The notes: generated by a model not told the origin, from the sequence alone. 64,000 nucleotides of DNA from Flavobacteriales bacterium (GCA_016722445.1 JADKIZ010000019.1:37233-101232); one strand, 5' to 3'; positions 46,374 through 57,015 are shown, counted from the stretch's first letter. Numbers and translations are program-made.

Positions 46374-47789
46374 ATGTATACACAACAGTTATACACCAAT
46401 TGCCTTGCGCAGGGAGCTTACTATATTGAAAGCAACGGCGAGGCAGCTATTGTTGATCCAATGCGCGATGTACAGGAGTATATCGATCTTGCTGCGTCAC
46501 GAAATGCAACAATCAAATATGTGTTTGAAACACATTTCCATGCGGATTTTGTTTCAGGACACGTCGATTTAGCCAGAAAAACCGGAGCACAAATCGTTTA
46601 TGGTCAACGACCATGCAAACTGGTTTCGAATTCATTTCTGCGAAGGATGGTCAAGAATTTCCTCTTGGAGCTATGAAAGTGAGACTGCTTCATACACCAG
46701 GACACACCACGGAAAGCAGTTGTTACCTTTTGATCGATGAAAACGGCGTTGAACGCGCTATTTACACTGGTGATACACTTTTCTTGGGAGATGTTGGTCG
46801 TCCGGATTTAGCGCAAAAAGTAATCGCAGAATTGACTCAGGAGAAGTTGGCTTCTATGATGTATGATTCATTGCGCAATAAGATCATGCCTTTAGCGGAT
46901 GACATCATTGTATATCCTGGTCATGGAGCCGGAAGTGCTTGCGGTAAAAAACTCAGCAATGAGTCACAAGACACCATTGGCAATCAGAAAAAGACCAACT
47001 ATGCATTGAATCCATCGTTGAGTCGTGAAGAATTCATGAAGGAATTGCTCACAGGACTTACTCCTCCTCCAGGCTATTTCCCACAGAATGTGATCATGAA
47101 TATCAAAGGTTATGATAACATCGATGAGGTCATGGTACGTGGATTAAAAGGATTGTCTGCCGATGCATTCCAACTTACCACAGAGACGGAAAAGCCTTAC
47201 ATCATTGATATTCGTGATGCGAAGGAATTTGCCAAAGGGTTTATTCCTGGAAGTATCAACATTGGTATCAATGGAAGTTTTGCCGGTATGGGTTGGAACC
47301 ATCATTCCTGATGTGAACCAGAAAATTCTCATCGTTGGTGGCAACAACAAAGAAGAAGAAGCGGTAAGACGTATGGCTCGCGTTGGATATGACCATTGCA
47401 TCGGTTACCTCGATGGAGGTTTCGAAGCATGGAAAGCAGCGGGTAAACCAGTAGATACCATTGAACAAGTGAGTGCAACGGAATACAACGATCGCGCTAC
47501 TGAAGGAAAACTATTGGATGTAAGGAAAGAAAGCGAATACAAAACAGAACACATTGTTGGTGTTCAAAATCTACCCCTCGATTACATCCGTGAGCGGATG
47601 GCAGAACTTGATCCAAAAACGAAAACATTTGTGCATTGCGCAGGTGGTTATCGCAGCATGGTCTTTATTTCCCTCCTCAGAACCATGGGCTATAACAACC
47701 TCATTGATGTGGCAGGTGGATTCAACGCTATGAAAGCAACCGGACAACTCCGCTTGTCGGAATATCAGGAGCAAGCGACGGAACTGTGA
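46374..47789 (+). CDS. MBL-fold persulfide dioxygenase-like protein with two rhodanese domains, frameshifted
   Basis: About 470 residues when joined. The N-terminal domain has the ETHE1-type metal motif THFHADFVSGH (about residues 58-68) and VRLLHTPGHTTESSCYLL with the later ligand IYTGDTLFLGDVGRPDL, and VYPGHGAGSACGK. Then come two rhodanese domains: the first (YIIDIRDAKEFAKGFIPGS) is broken by frame errors near 46610 and 47290 and lacks a visible Cys loop; the second (LLDVRKESEYKTEHIVG) carries the active-site loop VHCAGGYRS with catalytic Cys near 47639. Such proteins oxidise glutathione persulfide and pass sulfur onward. The site for Crp/Fnr and two small genes lie just upstream. Confidence 0.88.
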
Positions 47790-47799
47790 AGAACTGGAT

Positions 47800-48622
47800 T
47801 AGAATTTAAGATTGGTGTGAGAGAGGGGTTCAAGGTTCAAGGTTTAAAGTTCAATGTTGTGCGGAAGGGTGGTTGTTTGAGGACATGAATTAGACATTCA
47901 ACCTTTGTTAGGTGAAATAGTTTTGACTTATTCGGGAGTTTTAGAGGTGTACTATTTATTGTGTAGAATAACTCTAACTGTCTGATTAAGTCGAAACTAT
48001 TTCACATAATTGTTTTTCCTGTTTTCAATTCAGTCCGGTATCATAAATCAAACATTTGAATGCTGCTCTGTGTTCTTTGAGCGAGCGAAGCGACTTCAAT
48101 CTCTGCTATGAAAGCAATACACGGTTGATCAAACAAGGTAGTCCAGGGAATTAAAACAATCTATCCCTTTGTGTTAAACCACCATCACCGTAATCGATAC
48201 AATGCATTGAAGTCATCATTTTTATCTCTAGTGCTTTTGTCCCCAACGGGGACACTGATTTTTAACACAAAGGAATACTCTTAATTGTTGACTGGTATTT
48301 GATTTATTGTTCGTTTTTTCATTGTATGACAATCGAAGTTTTAAGTCGCTACGCTCTCTCAAATCTCAAAGCTGTCCACCGGATAAAGGTTGAACATTCA
48401 TACATAAACGTTCTGCAAGCCTTCAATTTATTCGATAAGATAAACTAACGTTTGAATGCGGCTCTTCGAGCGAGCGATGCGATTTCAATCTCTACTTCGA
48501 AAACACTTGACATTTAATCCACCATAGCAGTTCATTTATAGAACATATTCCATCTATCCCCTCCTCAACTCCAACCACACCCCAAAATTCATAATTCATA
48601 ATTCATAACTCATAATTCAAAT
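47800..48622 (+). repeat. Copy of the repeat element, locus 3
   Basis: Same order as locus 1: AATTTAAG-type heptamer and GGTTCAAG heptamers (47801-47870) directly after the stop of the rhodanese gene, the shared stretch TGTTTGAGGACATGAATTAG (47874-47893), a reversed module (GAGCGAGCGAAGCGACTTC near 48079, TTTGTGTTAAACCACCATCA near 48168), hairpin GTCCCC-AAC-GGGGAC (48239-48253), a forward module of the terminal type (ATTGTATGACAAT near 48320, AAGTCGCTACGCTCTCTC near 48343), a reversed end module (48465-48490), and right-end heptamers ATAATTC (48588-48620). One unit only. Confidence 0.85.
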
Positions 48623-48652
48623 TTCAAGATTCTTCCTCATTTTTGATCCGAA

Positions 48653-51570
48653 ATGGAAACTGCAGAAGAAATCATCGAAGTCATTGGTGCCCGAGAGCAC
48701 AACCTCAAAAATATTGACGTCAATATCCCTCGTAATAAGCTCATTACCATCACCGGACTCAGCGGTAGCGAAAATCATCACTGGCTTTTGATACCATCTA
48801 CGCTGAAGGTCAACGCAGGTATATCGAAACTTTTGGTGCTTATGCCCGACAGTTTATCGGTGAAATGGAACGCCCGGATGTGGATAAAATCAACGGATTG
48901 TCGCCGGTTATTTCCATCGAACAAAAAACAGTGAGCCGAAATCCGAGATCTACTGTTGGAACCATCACTGAGATTTACGATTTTCTTCGATTGCTTTACG
49001 CTCGTGCTGCAGATGCATATTCCTACGTGACCAATGAAAAAATGGTCAGGTATACGGATGACCAAATTGTGAGCCTCATTTTGGAGGAATATAAGAATCA
49101 GAAAATTGTGGTGCTGTCTCCTCTTGTGAAGGGTAGAAAAGGTCACTACCGCGAACTTTTCGAATCCATCATGAAGCAAGGTTATTTGCGTGCTCGTGTG
49201 GATGGCGAAATCATTGAATTGACCAAAGGGCTTAAAGTGGATCGATATAAAATTCACGATATCGAAGTAGTAGTGGATCGATTGGCCATTCAAGATCATA
49301 CTGTCAGCGCAAAAAAATCCGTGTCAAAAACAAAAGGCAATGGAGCTGTTTCTGCTGCTGAGGCAGAATTGGCCAGAATTCGGCAAACTGTCAACACTGC
49401 TTTGCGAATCGGAAAGGGCAGCCTGATGATCATTCCTCATGAGGAAAATATTTCGACAGGTAAAAAATCTGCCAAAAAGCAGGAATCGCCCGTCAAACAT
49501 TTTAGTCGCCATTTGATGTGTCCGTCTTCTGGTGTATCCTATCCGGAACCAGAACCTAATTTGTTTTCGTTCAATTCTCCTTACGGCGCTTGTTCTCATT
49601 GCAATGGACTAGGCGAAGTGGCAGAAGTGGATATCCGTAAAATTATTCCCGACCCGAAAAAGTCCATCAAGAAAGGTGGTATCGCTCCTTTGGGCGAAGC
49701 CAAAAACAACTGGACCATGACACAGGTTGAAGCAGTTCTGAAAAATTATGGCTGCGATCTGAATACGCCTGTCGAGGAAATTGATGAGGAAGTGATCAAT
49801 ATTTTGTTGTATGGTTCCGAAGAATTGTTCGAAGTGACCACAGGACAGAACTATACCTTCCAAATGCGTTTTGAGGGAATTATTTCCCAAATCGAAAAAC
49901 AAATTGATGAAGAAACGTCTCCCGGACTTAGAAGATGGGCTGAGAGTTTCATGAATAAAATGGCCTGTCCTGAATGTGGTGGTTCACGCTTGAAAAAGGA
50001 GGCGCTTTATTTCAGAATCAATAAAAAGAATATACACGAACTTACATCCATGGGACTCAAAGACCTCGCTCTTTGGTTTGAAGGAATTGAGTTTAGATTG
50101 AGCCAAAGACAAGTGGCTATCGCAACTGAACCGCTGAAAGAAATCCGCAATCGCTTGCGATTCCTTGTGGATGTCGGTCTGGAATACCTCACCCTCAACA
50201 GAAGTGCACGAACACTGAGTGGCGGTGAAGCGCAACGCATTCGATTGGCTACACAAATCGGATCTCAGTTGGTTGGGGTTTTGTACATCCTCGATGAACC
50301 AAGTATTGGATTACATCAACGTGACAACCACAAACTGATCGGATCTCTGAAAGCATTGCGCGATGGAGGTAACAGCGTCATTGTGGTAGAACACGATCGC
50401 GATATGATGCTGGAAAGTGATCACCTGATTGATATTGGTCCTGGTGCCGGAATTCATGGTGGAAAAATCATCACTCAAGGTGATCCCAAAAAATTAATCA
50501 CCGGTGAAAGCCTCACCGCAAAATACCTGCGTGGTGATCTGAAGATCGCCGTTCCAAAGGAAAGAAGGAAAGGCAACAATACCTTTTTGTTGCTAGAAGA
50601 CGCGACTGGTCACAACCTGAAAAACGTCAGTCTAAAAATTCCACTGGGAAAATTTGTCTGCATCACCGGTGTGAGTGGAAGTGGTAAATCATCTTTGATT
50701 GAACATACCCTCTACCCTATTCTGAACAACCATTTTTACGATGCGGTGCGCAAGCCGCTTTCTTATAAAAAAATAAAAGGACTGGAATACCTTGATAAGG
50801 TGATCGAAATCGATCAAAGTCCGATCGGCAGAACTCCGAGAAGTAATCCAAGCACATACACCGGAATTTTCACAGACATCCGCGCATTGTTTTCCAATTC
50901 ACCCGAAGCGAAAATCAGAGGATATCAACCTGGAAGGTTTTCTTTCAACGTAAGTGGAGGTCGTTGTGAAACCTGCAAAGGTGCTGGAGTCAAAACCATT
51001 GAAATGAACTTTCTCCCGGATGTTTTGGTGGAATGTGAATCATGTAATGGTAAACGCTACAACAGAGAAACACTTGAAATCAGGTACAAGGGAAAAAGCA
51101 TTGCCGATATTCTGGATATGACGGTAGATCAGGCAGTGGAATTCTTCGATAATTTTCCCAAGATCAAAAACGTCGTGAAAACGCTACAGGATGTAGGATT
51201 GGGATATATCACCCTTGGACAACATTCTACAACCTTGAGTGGTGGTGAAGCACAACGGGTGAAACTTTCAACTGAACTTGGTAAACGCGACACTGGAAAT
51301 ACCATTTACATCCTCGATGAACCAACAACTGGTCTGCACTTTCAGGATGTGCAAATGCTCATCAATGTTTTGAATCGTCTGGTCGATCGCGGCAATACAG
51401 TTTTGGTGATTGAACACAATATGGACATGATCAAAGTGGCTGACCACATCATCGATTTAGGTCCGGAAGGTGGTGAAGGTGGCGGTCAGATTATTGCAGA
51501 AGGAACACCGGAACAAATTGCCAAAGTGAAAGGTTCATGGACAGGAAAATACCTGAAGGACGAACTTTGA
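48653..51570 (+). CDS. uvrA: Excinuclease ABC subunit UvrA, single frameshift
   Basis: UvrA recognises bulky DNA lesions in nucleotide-excision repair. The start METAEEIIEVIGAREHNLKN is typical. Walker A of domain 1 should be GLSGSGKSSLAFDT; the sequence reads GLSGSENHHW because one G is missing at about 48770 (GCGAAAATC instead of GCGGAAAATC). From 48790 the family text TIYAEGQRRYIETFGAYARQ continues in the other frame. ABC signature TLSGGEAQRIRLATQIG (near 50217), a zinc finger CPECGGSRL (near 49967) and the second domain with TGVSGSGKSSLIEHTL, CETCKGAGV...CESCNG and STTLSGGEAQRVKL follow. Total about 972 codons. The sirtuin gene starts 2 bases after its stop. Confidence 0.95.
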
Positions 51571-51571
51571 G

Positions 51572-52264
51572 ATGGCACAGAAAAAAAAGAAATTGGTTGT
51601 ACTCACCGGAGCTGGAATGTCCGCTGAAAGCGGTATTGCCACATTTCGCGGGAGCAATGGTCTTTGGGAAAACCACAGAATAGAAGACGTAGCATCACCT
51701 GAAGGCTGGAGAAAAGATCCACACCTCGTGCTTGATTTTTACAATCAACGCCGAAAAAATGTTTTGGAAGTTGCGCCGAATCGTGGACACATCATTCTTG
51801 CGGAATTGCAAAAGGATTTTGACGTTCAAATCATTACTCAAAATATCGACGACCTGCATGAAAGAGCGGGTAGTAAAAACATCCTCCATCTTCATGGGGA
51901 AATACGCAAATCGCGCAGTACGGGCGATCCTGATCTCATTTACAACATCAAAGGTTGGGAATTAAAATGGGGTGATCGATGTGAAAAGGGTTATCAATTA
52001 AGGCCACACATCGTTTGGTTTGGTGAGGCCGTACCGATGATAGAACCAGCAGCGGATTTGGTGTCACAGGCCGACATCTTCGTGGTAGTGGGAACATCGT
52101 TACAAGTCTATCCGGCTGCAGGATTGGTGGCTTACGCATCAGCATTTATTCCGAAATACATCATCGATCCTTTTATCCCGGAAACAGGTGGAATACGCAA
52201 TATGATTGCGATTGAGAAGGGTGCTGGCGAGGGTCTTGAAGAACTTGCAGCAAAAATTCGTTGA
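51572..52264 (+). CDS. Sir2 family NAD-dependent protein deacylase
   Basis: 230 residues. The sirtuin motifs are complete: GAGMSAESGIATFRG (NAD binding), TQNIDDLHERAG (with the N-I-D), HLHGEIRKS (catalytic His), GTSLQVYPAAGL and IVWFGEAVP. The zinc-binding Cys pairs of classical sirtuins are absent: the stretch SRSTGDPDLIYNIKGWELKW contains none, and only one Cys follows (GDRCEKG). So it belongs to the short bacterial type without the usual zinc module. It uses NAD+ to remove acyl groups from Lys. It follows uvrA by 2 bases and may share its transcript. Confidence 0.9.
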   Translation: MAQKKKKLVVLTGAGMSAESGIATFRGSNGLWENHRIEDVASPEGWRKDPHLVLDFYNQRRKNVLEVAPNRGHIILAELQKDFDVQIITQNIDDLHERAGSKNILHLHGEIRKSRSTGDPDLIYNIKGWELKWGDRCEKGYQLRPHIVWFGEAVPMIEPAADLVSQADIFVVVGTSLQVYPAAGLVAYASAFIPKYIIDPFIPETGGIRNMIAIEKGAGEGLEELAAKIR

Positions 52265-52342
52265 TCAGAATTTCCCGTTGAGCGGCCGAATGCTGCTGAA
52301 TGTGCCAATTTTCCATTACTTTCGCGGCAAACCCCAACCACG

Positions 52343-53053
52343 GTGAAGCCCAAAATCAACATTGCCATAGATGGATATTCTTCGTGCGGCAAAAGCACTC
52401 TTGCCAAATCAATCGCGAAGGAACTCAATTATGTCTACATCGATTCAGGCGCGATGTACAGAGCCATGACGCTTTATGCATTGCAACATGGATACATTGG
52501 TCCGGATGGTGTGATCAACACCGAAGGCCTCATCCATGCGTTGGATTTGGTCATGATCAATTTCAAATACAACACGGACGTTCAGCAGTATGAAACTTTT
52601 CTGAATGGACAGAATGTTGAAAGGGAAATCAGATCACTTCAGGTCAGCAATCATGTTTCTCCTATTTCAAATATCAAAGAAGTTCGTCAAAAATTGGTGA
52701 GACTTCAAAAAAGAATGGCTGAAACAAAAGGAGTGGTCATGGATGGTCGCGATATCGGTACGGTGGTTCTTCCCGATGCCGATCTCAAAATTTTTATGAC
52801 AGCCGACAACCGCATCAGAGCGCAACGTCGATATGATGAATTGCGCAGCATGGGTGTGGAATCGTCTTTTGAAGAAGTACTTAAAAACCTCAACTCGAGA
52901 GATGAATATGACAGTTCACGCAGCAATGATCCATTGCGCCGTGCTGAAGATGCAGTGGTGATCGACAACACAAATCTGACCATCGAAGAGCAATTCCAGT
53001 TCATCCTTGCCAATGTGCTGAAGAAACTGGGTGCGACCGAAAATGTGGTTTAA
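52343..53053 (+). CDS. cmk: Cytidylate kinase
   Basis: 236 residues from a GTG at 52343. INIAIDGYSSCGKSTLAK holds the P-loop (G-x-S-S-C-G-K-S-T, residues 11-19), followed by YIDSGAMYRAMTLYAL (CMP-binding), VRQKLVRLQKRMAET and VVMDGRDIGTVVLPDADLKI (with D-G-R-D-I-G-T). RRYDEL and NSRDEYDSSR complete the lid region. It phosphorylates CMP and dCMP in the cytoplasm. It is intact, monocistronic or in a loose cluster with the sirtuin upstream (78 bases). Confidence 0.95.
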   Translation: MKPKINIAIDGYSSCGKSTLAKSIAKELNYVYIDSGAMYRAMTLYALQHGYIGPDGVINTEGLIHALDLVMINFKYNTDVQQYETFLNGQNVEREIRSLQVSNHVSPISNIKEVRQKLVRLQKRMAETKGVVMDGRDIGTVVLPDADLKIFMTADNRIRAQRRYDELRSMGVESSFEEVLKNLNSRDEYDSSRSNDPLRRAEDAVVIDNTNLTIEEQFQFILANVLKKLGATENVV

Positions 53054-53132
53054 TCGGGTTTATCAGTTCTACTCAAGACATTTGTCATCTCATTTACGGC
53101 CTTCTCCCTTACTTTGGTAAAAAAGTATTGGT

Positions 53133-53885
53133 ATGTCAAAGGTGCGCAATCTGATTTTTGGTCATGGTATTTCTGCGAGGCATTCCCGTGGTGCTGTGAA
53201 AAATCAGGTATTTACTCTCCTCCGTATCTGGCGCAATTATCATCATCATGACTTTGGTATTGAAAGATTCATCAGGCTTTCACTTGCGCTTTTGCAATTT
53301 CTGACTCCTGGACTTTACATCAAACAACTTTTACATGGCAGATCGAATACCACAAAAAAGCTGGCCATTGAGATTTATGTGATATTCAAAATGATCTTTC
53401 CAATCCTGGTGATGAAATCAGGTAATGCCGGAAATATTTACACCGTATGGATTGTTTCGTTTTTTCTTTTTGAGACAATCATCTATATCACTTCTTTGAT
53501 CTTTATCGCAGATGCAGCTCGTGAGTCTGTGCAACCGAGAAGGTCACTTGTTCTTTTGTTGGTCAACTTCTTTGAAATTGTTCTGGACTTTGCACTCTTC
53601 TATGCATTTTGCGAGCAGCATTACGAGCATTTTTTTACAAGACCGTTACATGGCACAACAGATGCCATTTACTTTAGTTTCGTTACTGCTGCTACTGTTG
53701 GCTTTGGCGATATCGCACCGTTGCATGTTCTGGCGGAAAAACTTACCATCATACAGCTTACACTCACCTTTGTTTTCGTTGGGCTTTTTCTCAACTATTT
53801 CGCAAGTTTATTGCAGAGTCATTCTCAGGTAAGTGTTGCAGGTCGTTTGGGAAAATTGAGACATTCACAGAAGAAAAAAAGTTGA
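53133..53885 (+). CDS. Two-pore-type potassium channel family protein
   Basis: 250 residues. An N-terminal hydrophilic part (about 50 residues) is followed by membrane helices (LSLALLQFLTPGLYIKQLL, LAIEIYVIFKMIFPILVM, IVSFFLFETIIYITSLIFIA, LVLLLVNFFEIVLDFALFYA), a pore helix and the selectivity filter TVGFGDIAP at about residues 195-203, and a last helix TIIQLTLTFVFVGLFLNYFA. The filter is the TVGxGD pattern of K+ channels of the Ion_trans_2 family. No regulatory RCK domain is attached. Inner membrane. The intact gene stands alone with its own promoter space. Confidence 0.88.
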   Translation: MSKVRNLIFGHGISARHSRGAVKNQVFTLLRIWRNYHHHDFGIERFIRLSLALLQFLTPGLYIKQLLHGRSNTTKKLAIEIYVIFKMIFPILVMKSGNAGNIYTVWIVSFFLFETIIYITSLIFIADAARESVQPRRSLVLLLVNFFEIVLDFALFYAFCEQHYEHFFTRPLHGTTDAIYFSFVTAATVGFGDIAPLHVLAEKLTIIQLTLTFVFVGLFLNYFASLLQSHSQVSVAGRLGKLRHSQKKKS

Positions 53886-54009
53886 TACCTTCATCCTTCG
53901 TTGTCCGTCCACAGGTTAGTGTTGTTAATCTGATGAAGATAGGGCACTATTGTTGAATCTAAATCGTTCAATTTGTAGTATACAATAATTGTAGCCGAAA
54001 GTGTTGCTG

Positions 54010-57000
54010 ATGAAAAGATCGATCATATTCCTCCTCGCTGTTATTGCGCTCTCCGGAACAACGGGCGCACAGAGTCCTTGCTTTATGCAATCATCTACCC
54101 CGTGGGCCGATGAGACCATCAAGACCATGAGTCTCGATGAACAAATCGGACAGTTGTTCATGGTTGCTGCCTGGAGTGATCCTAAAAATGCAGCGTATGA
54201 TCCGCAAAGCGTGCAAACACTCATCACCAAATATGGCGTGGGTGGTATCATCTTTATGCAAGGTAGTCCCGGTCGTCAGGCAAAACTGACCAATCAATAT
54301 CAATCTTCTTCCAAGCTGCCGTTGATGATTGCTATGGACGCAGAATGGGGACTTGGTATGCGACTCGATTCAACCATCGCTTATCCAAGACAACTTACCC
54401 TCGGTGCAAGTGGCAACGATAGCCTCATTTATGATTTTGGTGTTGAAATGGCCCGTCAACTGAAACGTCTGGGAGTACACATTTCATTTTCACCTGTGGT
54501 GGACATCAACAACAATGCAAAAAACCCTGTGATCTCCAATCGTTCTTTTGGGGAAAATAAACTGCGTGTTACTTCGAATTCATTGATGTATATGCACGGA
54601 CTACAGGACAATGGCGTATTGGCTTGTGCGAAACACTTCCCTGGACACGGTGATACGGATGTGGATTCGCACAAAGACCTTCCTGTAGTTGCACATGCCT
54701 ACGAAAGAATCGACACACTCGAACTTTATCCTTACCGCTATCTCATCCACGAAGGATTGGGTAGTGTCATGACAGCGCACCTTTACGCTCCGGCATTAGA
54801 TACTACAGCAGCCATCGCTTCTACCCTTTCCAAACAAGTGATCACCGGATTGCTTCGTGAGAAAATGGGTTTTGAAGGTTTGGTTTTTACTGATGCCATG
54901 AACATGCAAGGCATCGCTAAATTCTTTAAACCGGGTGAAGCGGAAGTGCGTGCATTGATGGCAGGTAATGATGTATTGCTGTTTTCGCAAAACATTCCAT
55001 TGGCCATTGAAAAAATCAAAACAGCTGTTGACTCCGGATATATCACCACAGAAGAAATTCAAATGCACTGTCTGAGAATTCTTCGTGCCAAAGAATGGAT
55101 GGGAATCCACAAGGAAAACAAAGTAGCATTTGCCAACCTCAACGAAGACCTCAATAACCATCAAGCTGTTGGTCTTCGCAAGAATTTAGTGGAAGAGAGT
55201 ATTACCGTTTTAAAAAATGAAGATGGCACCTTACCTCTTGCCGATATGATTGGTAAAAAGGTTGCTGTTGTTTCCGTTGGTATTGAAGGTGAATCTGAAT
55301 TTGCTGCCACACTGCGACACTATGTTCAGTTCGATCATTACAACATGGAAAAGAGTCCAGAGTTTAAGAAAGCCATGTGGTGGCATGATACACTCGCAAC
55401 TTATGATTACGTTATTTCAGCATTGCTCAATACAAGTAACAAGACTTCGAAGAATTTTGGTGTAACCAATGAAGCATGCAGAATTCTCAATTCTGTGGGA
55501 GAAAATTCAAAAGTAGTTCTGGCTGTTTTTGCTAATCCATATGCGATTGATGTATTGAAAGACATGAGTCATATCGAAACCGTCATGGTAAGTTATCAGG
55601 ACGATCCAATGACGCAACAAGTGACTGCAGAAATTGTTGCAGGAGCTATCGGTGCTGATGGTGTATTGCCCGTTTCTGCTTGCACACAGTTTCCTGTTGG
55701 TTCAGGATATACCACTCAGGGCGGCGATAAACTGAGATGGAATTATGGTTGGTATGCCAATAATGTTTCTACACCTGCAAGTCATACTGGCAATCCTGCC
55801 GGTGACTATGAAGAAGATATGATGAACGATGGTACTTCTTCAGGTAAAGCGGTGAGCGTTGCCATGGAAAAAATTGACGCCATTGCTGAAAGCGGAATTA
55901 CCAGTGGTGCATATCCGGGTTGTCGTGTTCTTGTTGCCAAAAATGGAAATGTGGTTTACGATAAATCTTTTGGCACATTGGATTATGATACCAAAGAAAA
56001 GGTGACCGAATCCACTGTATATGATTTGGCTTCCATCACGAAAGTGGCATCGAGTACCATCGCTGCTATGAAATTGGTAGATCAGGGCAAACTTGACATC
56101 AACAAAAAACTGGGCGACTATCTCACCTTCCCTGCCGGTAATCCATATGCAGACGTTGTCATCAAAAACATGCTTTCGCATTGTGCTGGTTTTACTGCGT
56201 GGATTCCATTCTATCAAAAAACCATTACCAAGGGAAGTCTCGATACGAAATTTTATCGCACGCAATCTGAAAATGGATTCAATGCGGAAGTCGCTCAGGG
56301 TATTTATATCATGGACAATTACCGTGATAGCATTTTCAATCAAATCATACAGACACCTATTTCACAGGATAAAAGTTACAAGTACAGCGACCTTGGATAT
56401 TATTTCATGCAGCGTATTGTAGAAAAACAAAGTGGTCAGTCACTTGATCAATTCGTTTCGCAAAATTTCTACCAACCTATGGGACTGAGTTCAATAGGTT
56501 ATCTCCCATTGAAGCGTATGAAATCTTCATTCATTGCTCCAACGGAGAACGACAAAACTTTTCGTTCACAACACCTTCGTGGATTTGTTCATGATCAAGG
56601 CGCGGCGATGATGGGTGGTGTAGCCGGACATGCTGGACTTTTCAGCACTGCACAAGATCTCGCAGCGATTATGCAAATGCTCATGGATGATGGAAATTAT
56701 GGCGGACAGAATTTCATCACCAAAGAGACCATCACCTTATTCAACACAAGACATTTTTCAGGTAACCGCAGAGGAATTGGATTTGATAAACCTTCTCTTT
56801 CACCCGGACATGGATCAACTTGCAGAGAAGCCAGTGCTTCGAGTTTTGGTCACACCGGATTTACAGGAACCATGTGTTGGGCAGATCCTGACTCAGGACT
56901 GGTCTATATCTTCCTCAGCAATCGCGTCAATCCGGATGCGGAAAACAAAAAATTGCAGGACCTGAATATCAGAACAGATATCCAGGAGGAGATCTACAAG

Positions 57001-57015
57001 GTTTGGGGTAAATGA
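54010..57015 (+). CDS. GH3 beta-N-acetylglucosaminidase fused to beta-lactamase-fold serine hydrolase
   Basis: 1001 residues from the Met at 54010 (signal peptide, cleavage after GAQS); the GTG at 54001 adds MLL. Residues about 20-360 form a GH3 N-domain with KHFPGHGDTDVDSH (near 200, the NagZ-like catalytic His loop) and TDAMNMQGI (with the nucleophile Asp near 294). A GH3 C-domain follows (to about 600). Residues about 620-1000 are a serine hydrolase of the beta-lactamase / class C PBP kind: LASITKVAS (S-x-x-K), KYSDLGYY (Y-x-N-like) and FGHTGFTG (H-x-G). The fusion suggests recycling of cell-wall muropeptides in the periplasm. Intact frame; penicillin acylase follows. Confidence 0.93.
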   Translation: MKRSIIFLLAVIALSGTTGAQSPCFMQSSTPWADETIKTMSLDEQIGQLFMVAAWSDPKNAAYDPQSVQTLITKYGVGGIIFMQGSPGRQAKLTNQYQSSSKLPLMIAMDAEWGLGMRLDSTIAYPRQLTLGASGNDSLIYDFGVEMARQLKRLGVHISFSPVVDINNNAKNPVISNRSFGENKLRVTSNSLMYMHGLQDNGVLACAKHFPGHGDTDVDSHKDLPVVAHAYERIDTLELYPYRYLIHEGLGSVMTAHLYAPALDTTAAIASTLSKQVITGLLREKMGFEGLVFTDAMNMQGIAKFFKPGEAEVRALMAGNDVLLFSQNIPLAIEKIKTAVDSGYITTEEIQMHCLRILRAKEWMGIHKENKVAFANLNEDLNNHQAVGLRKNLVEESITVLKNEDGTLPLADMIGKKVAVVSVGIEGESEFAATLRHYVQFDHYNMEKSPEFKKAMWWHDTLATYDYVISALLNTSNKTSKNFGVTNEACRILNSVGENSKVVLAVFANPYAIDVLKDMSHIETVMVSYQDDPMTQQVTAEIVAGAIGADGVLPVSACTQFPVGSGYTTQGGDKLRWNYGWYANNVSTPASHTGNPAGDYEEDMMNDGTSSGKAVSVAMEKIDAIAESGITSGAYPGCRVLVAKNGNVVYDKSFGTLDYDTKEKVTESTVYDLASITKVASSTIAAMKLVDQGKLDINKKLGDYLTFPAGNPYADVVIKNMLSHCAGFTAWIPFYQKTITKGSLDTKFYRTQSENGFNAEVAQGIYIMDNYRDSIFNQIIQTPISQDKSYKYSDLGYYFMQRIVEKQSGQSLDQFVSQNFYQPMGLSSIGYLPLKRMKSSFIAPTENDKTFRSQHLRGFVHDQGAAMMGGVAGHAGLFSTAQDLAAIMQMLMDDGNYGGQNFITKETITLFNTRHFSGNRRGIGFDKPSLSPGHGSTCREASASSFGHTGFTGTMCWADPDSGLVYIFLSNRVNPDAENKKLQDLNIRTDIQEEIYKVWGK

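Noticed and set aside
53973..53985. Palindrome TTGTA-GTA-TACAA upstream of the GH3 fusion gene as an operator
   Set aside because: Five-base AT-rich arms are expected by chance at this frequency; there is no second copy or family link.
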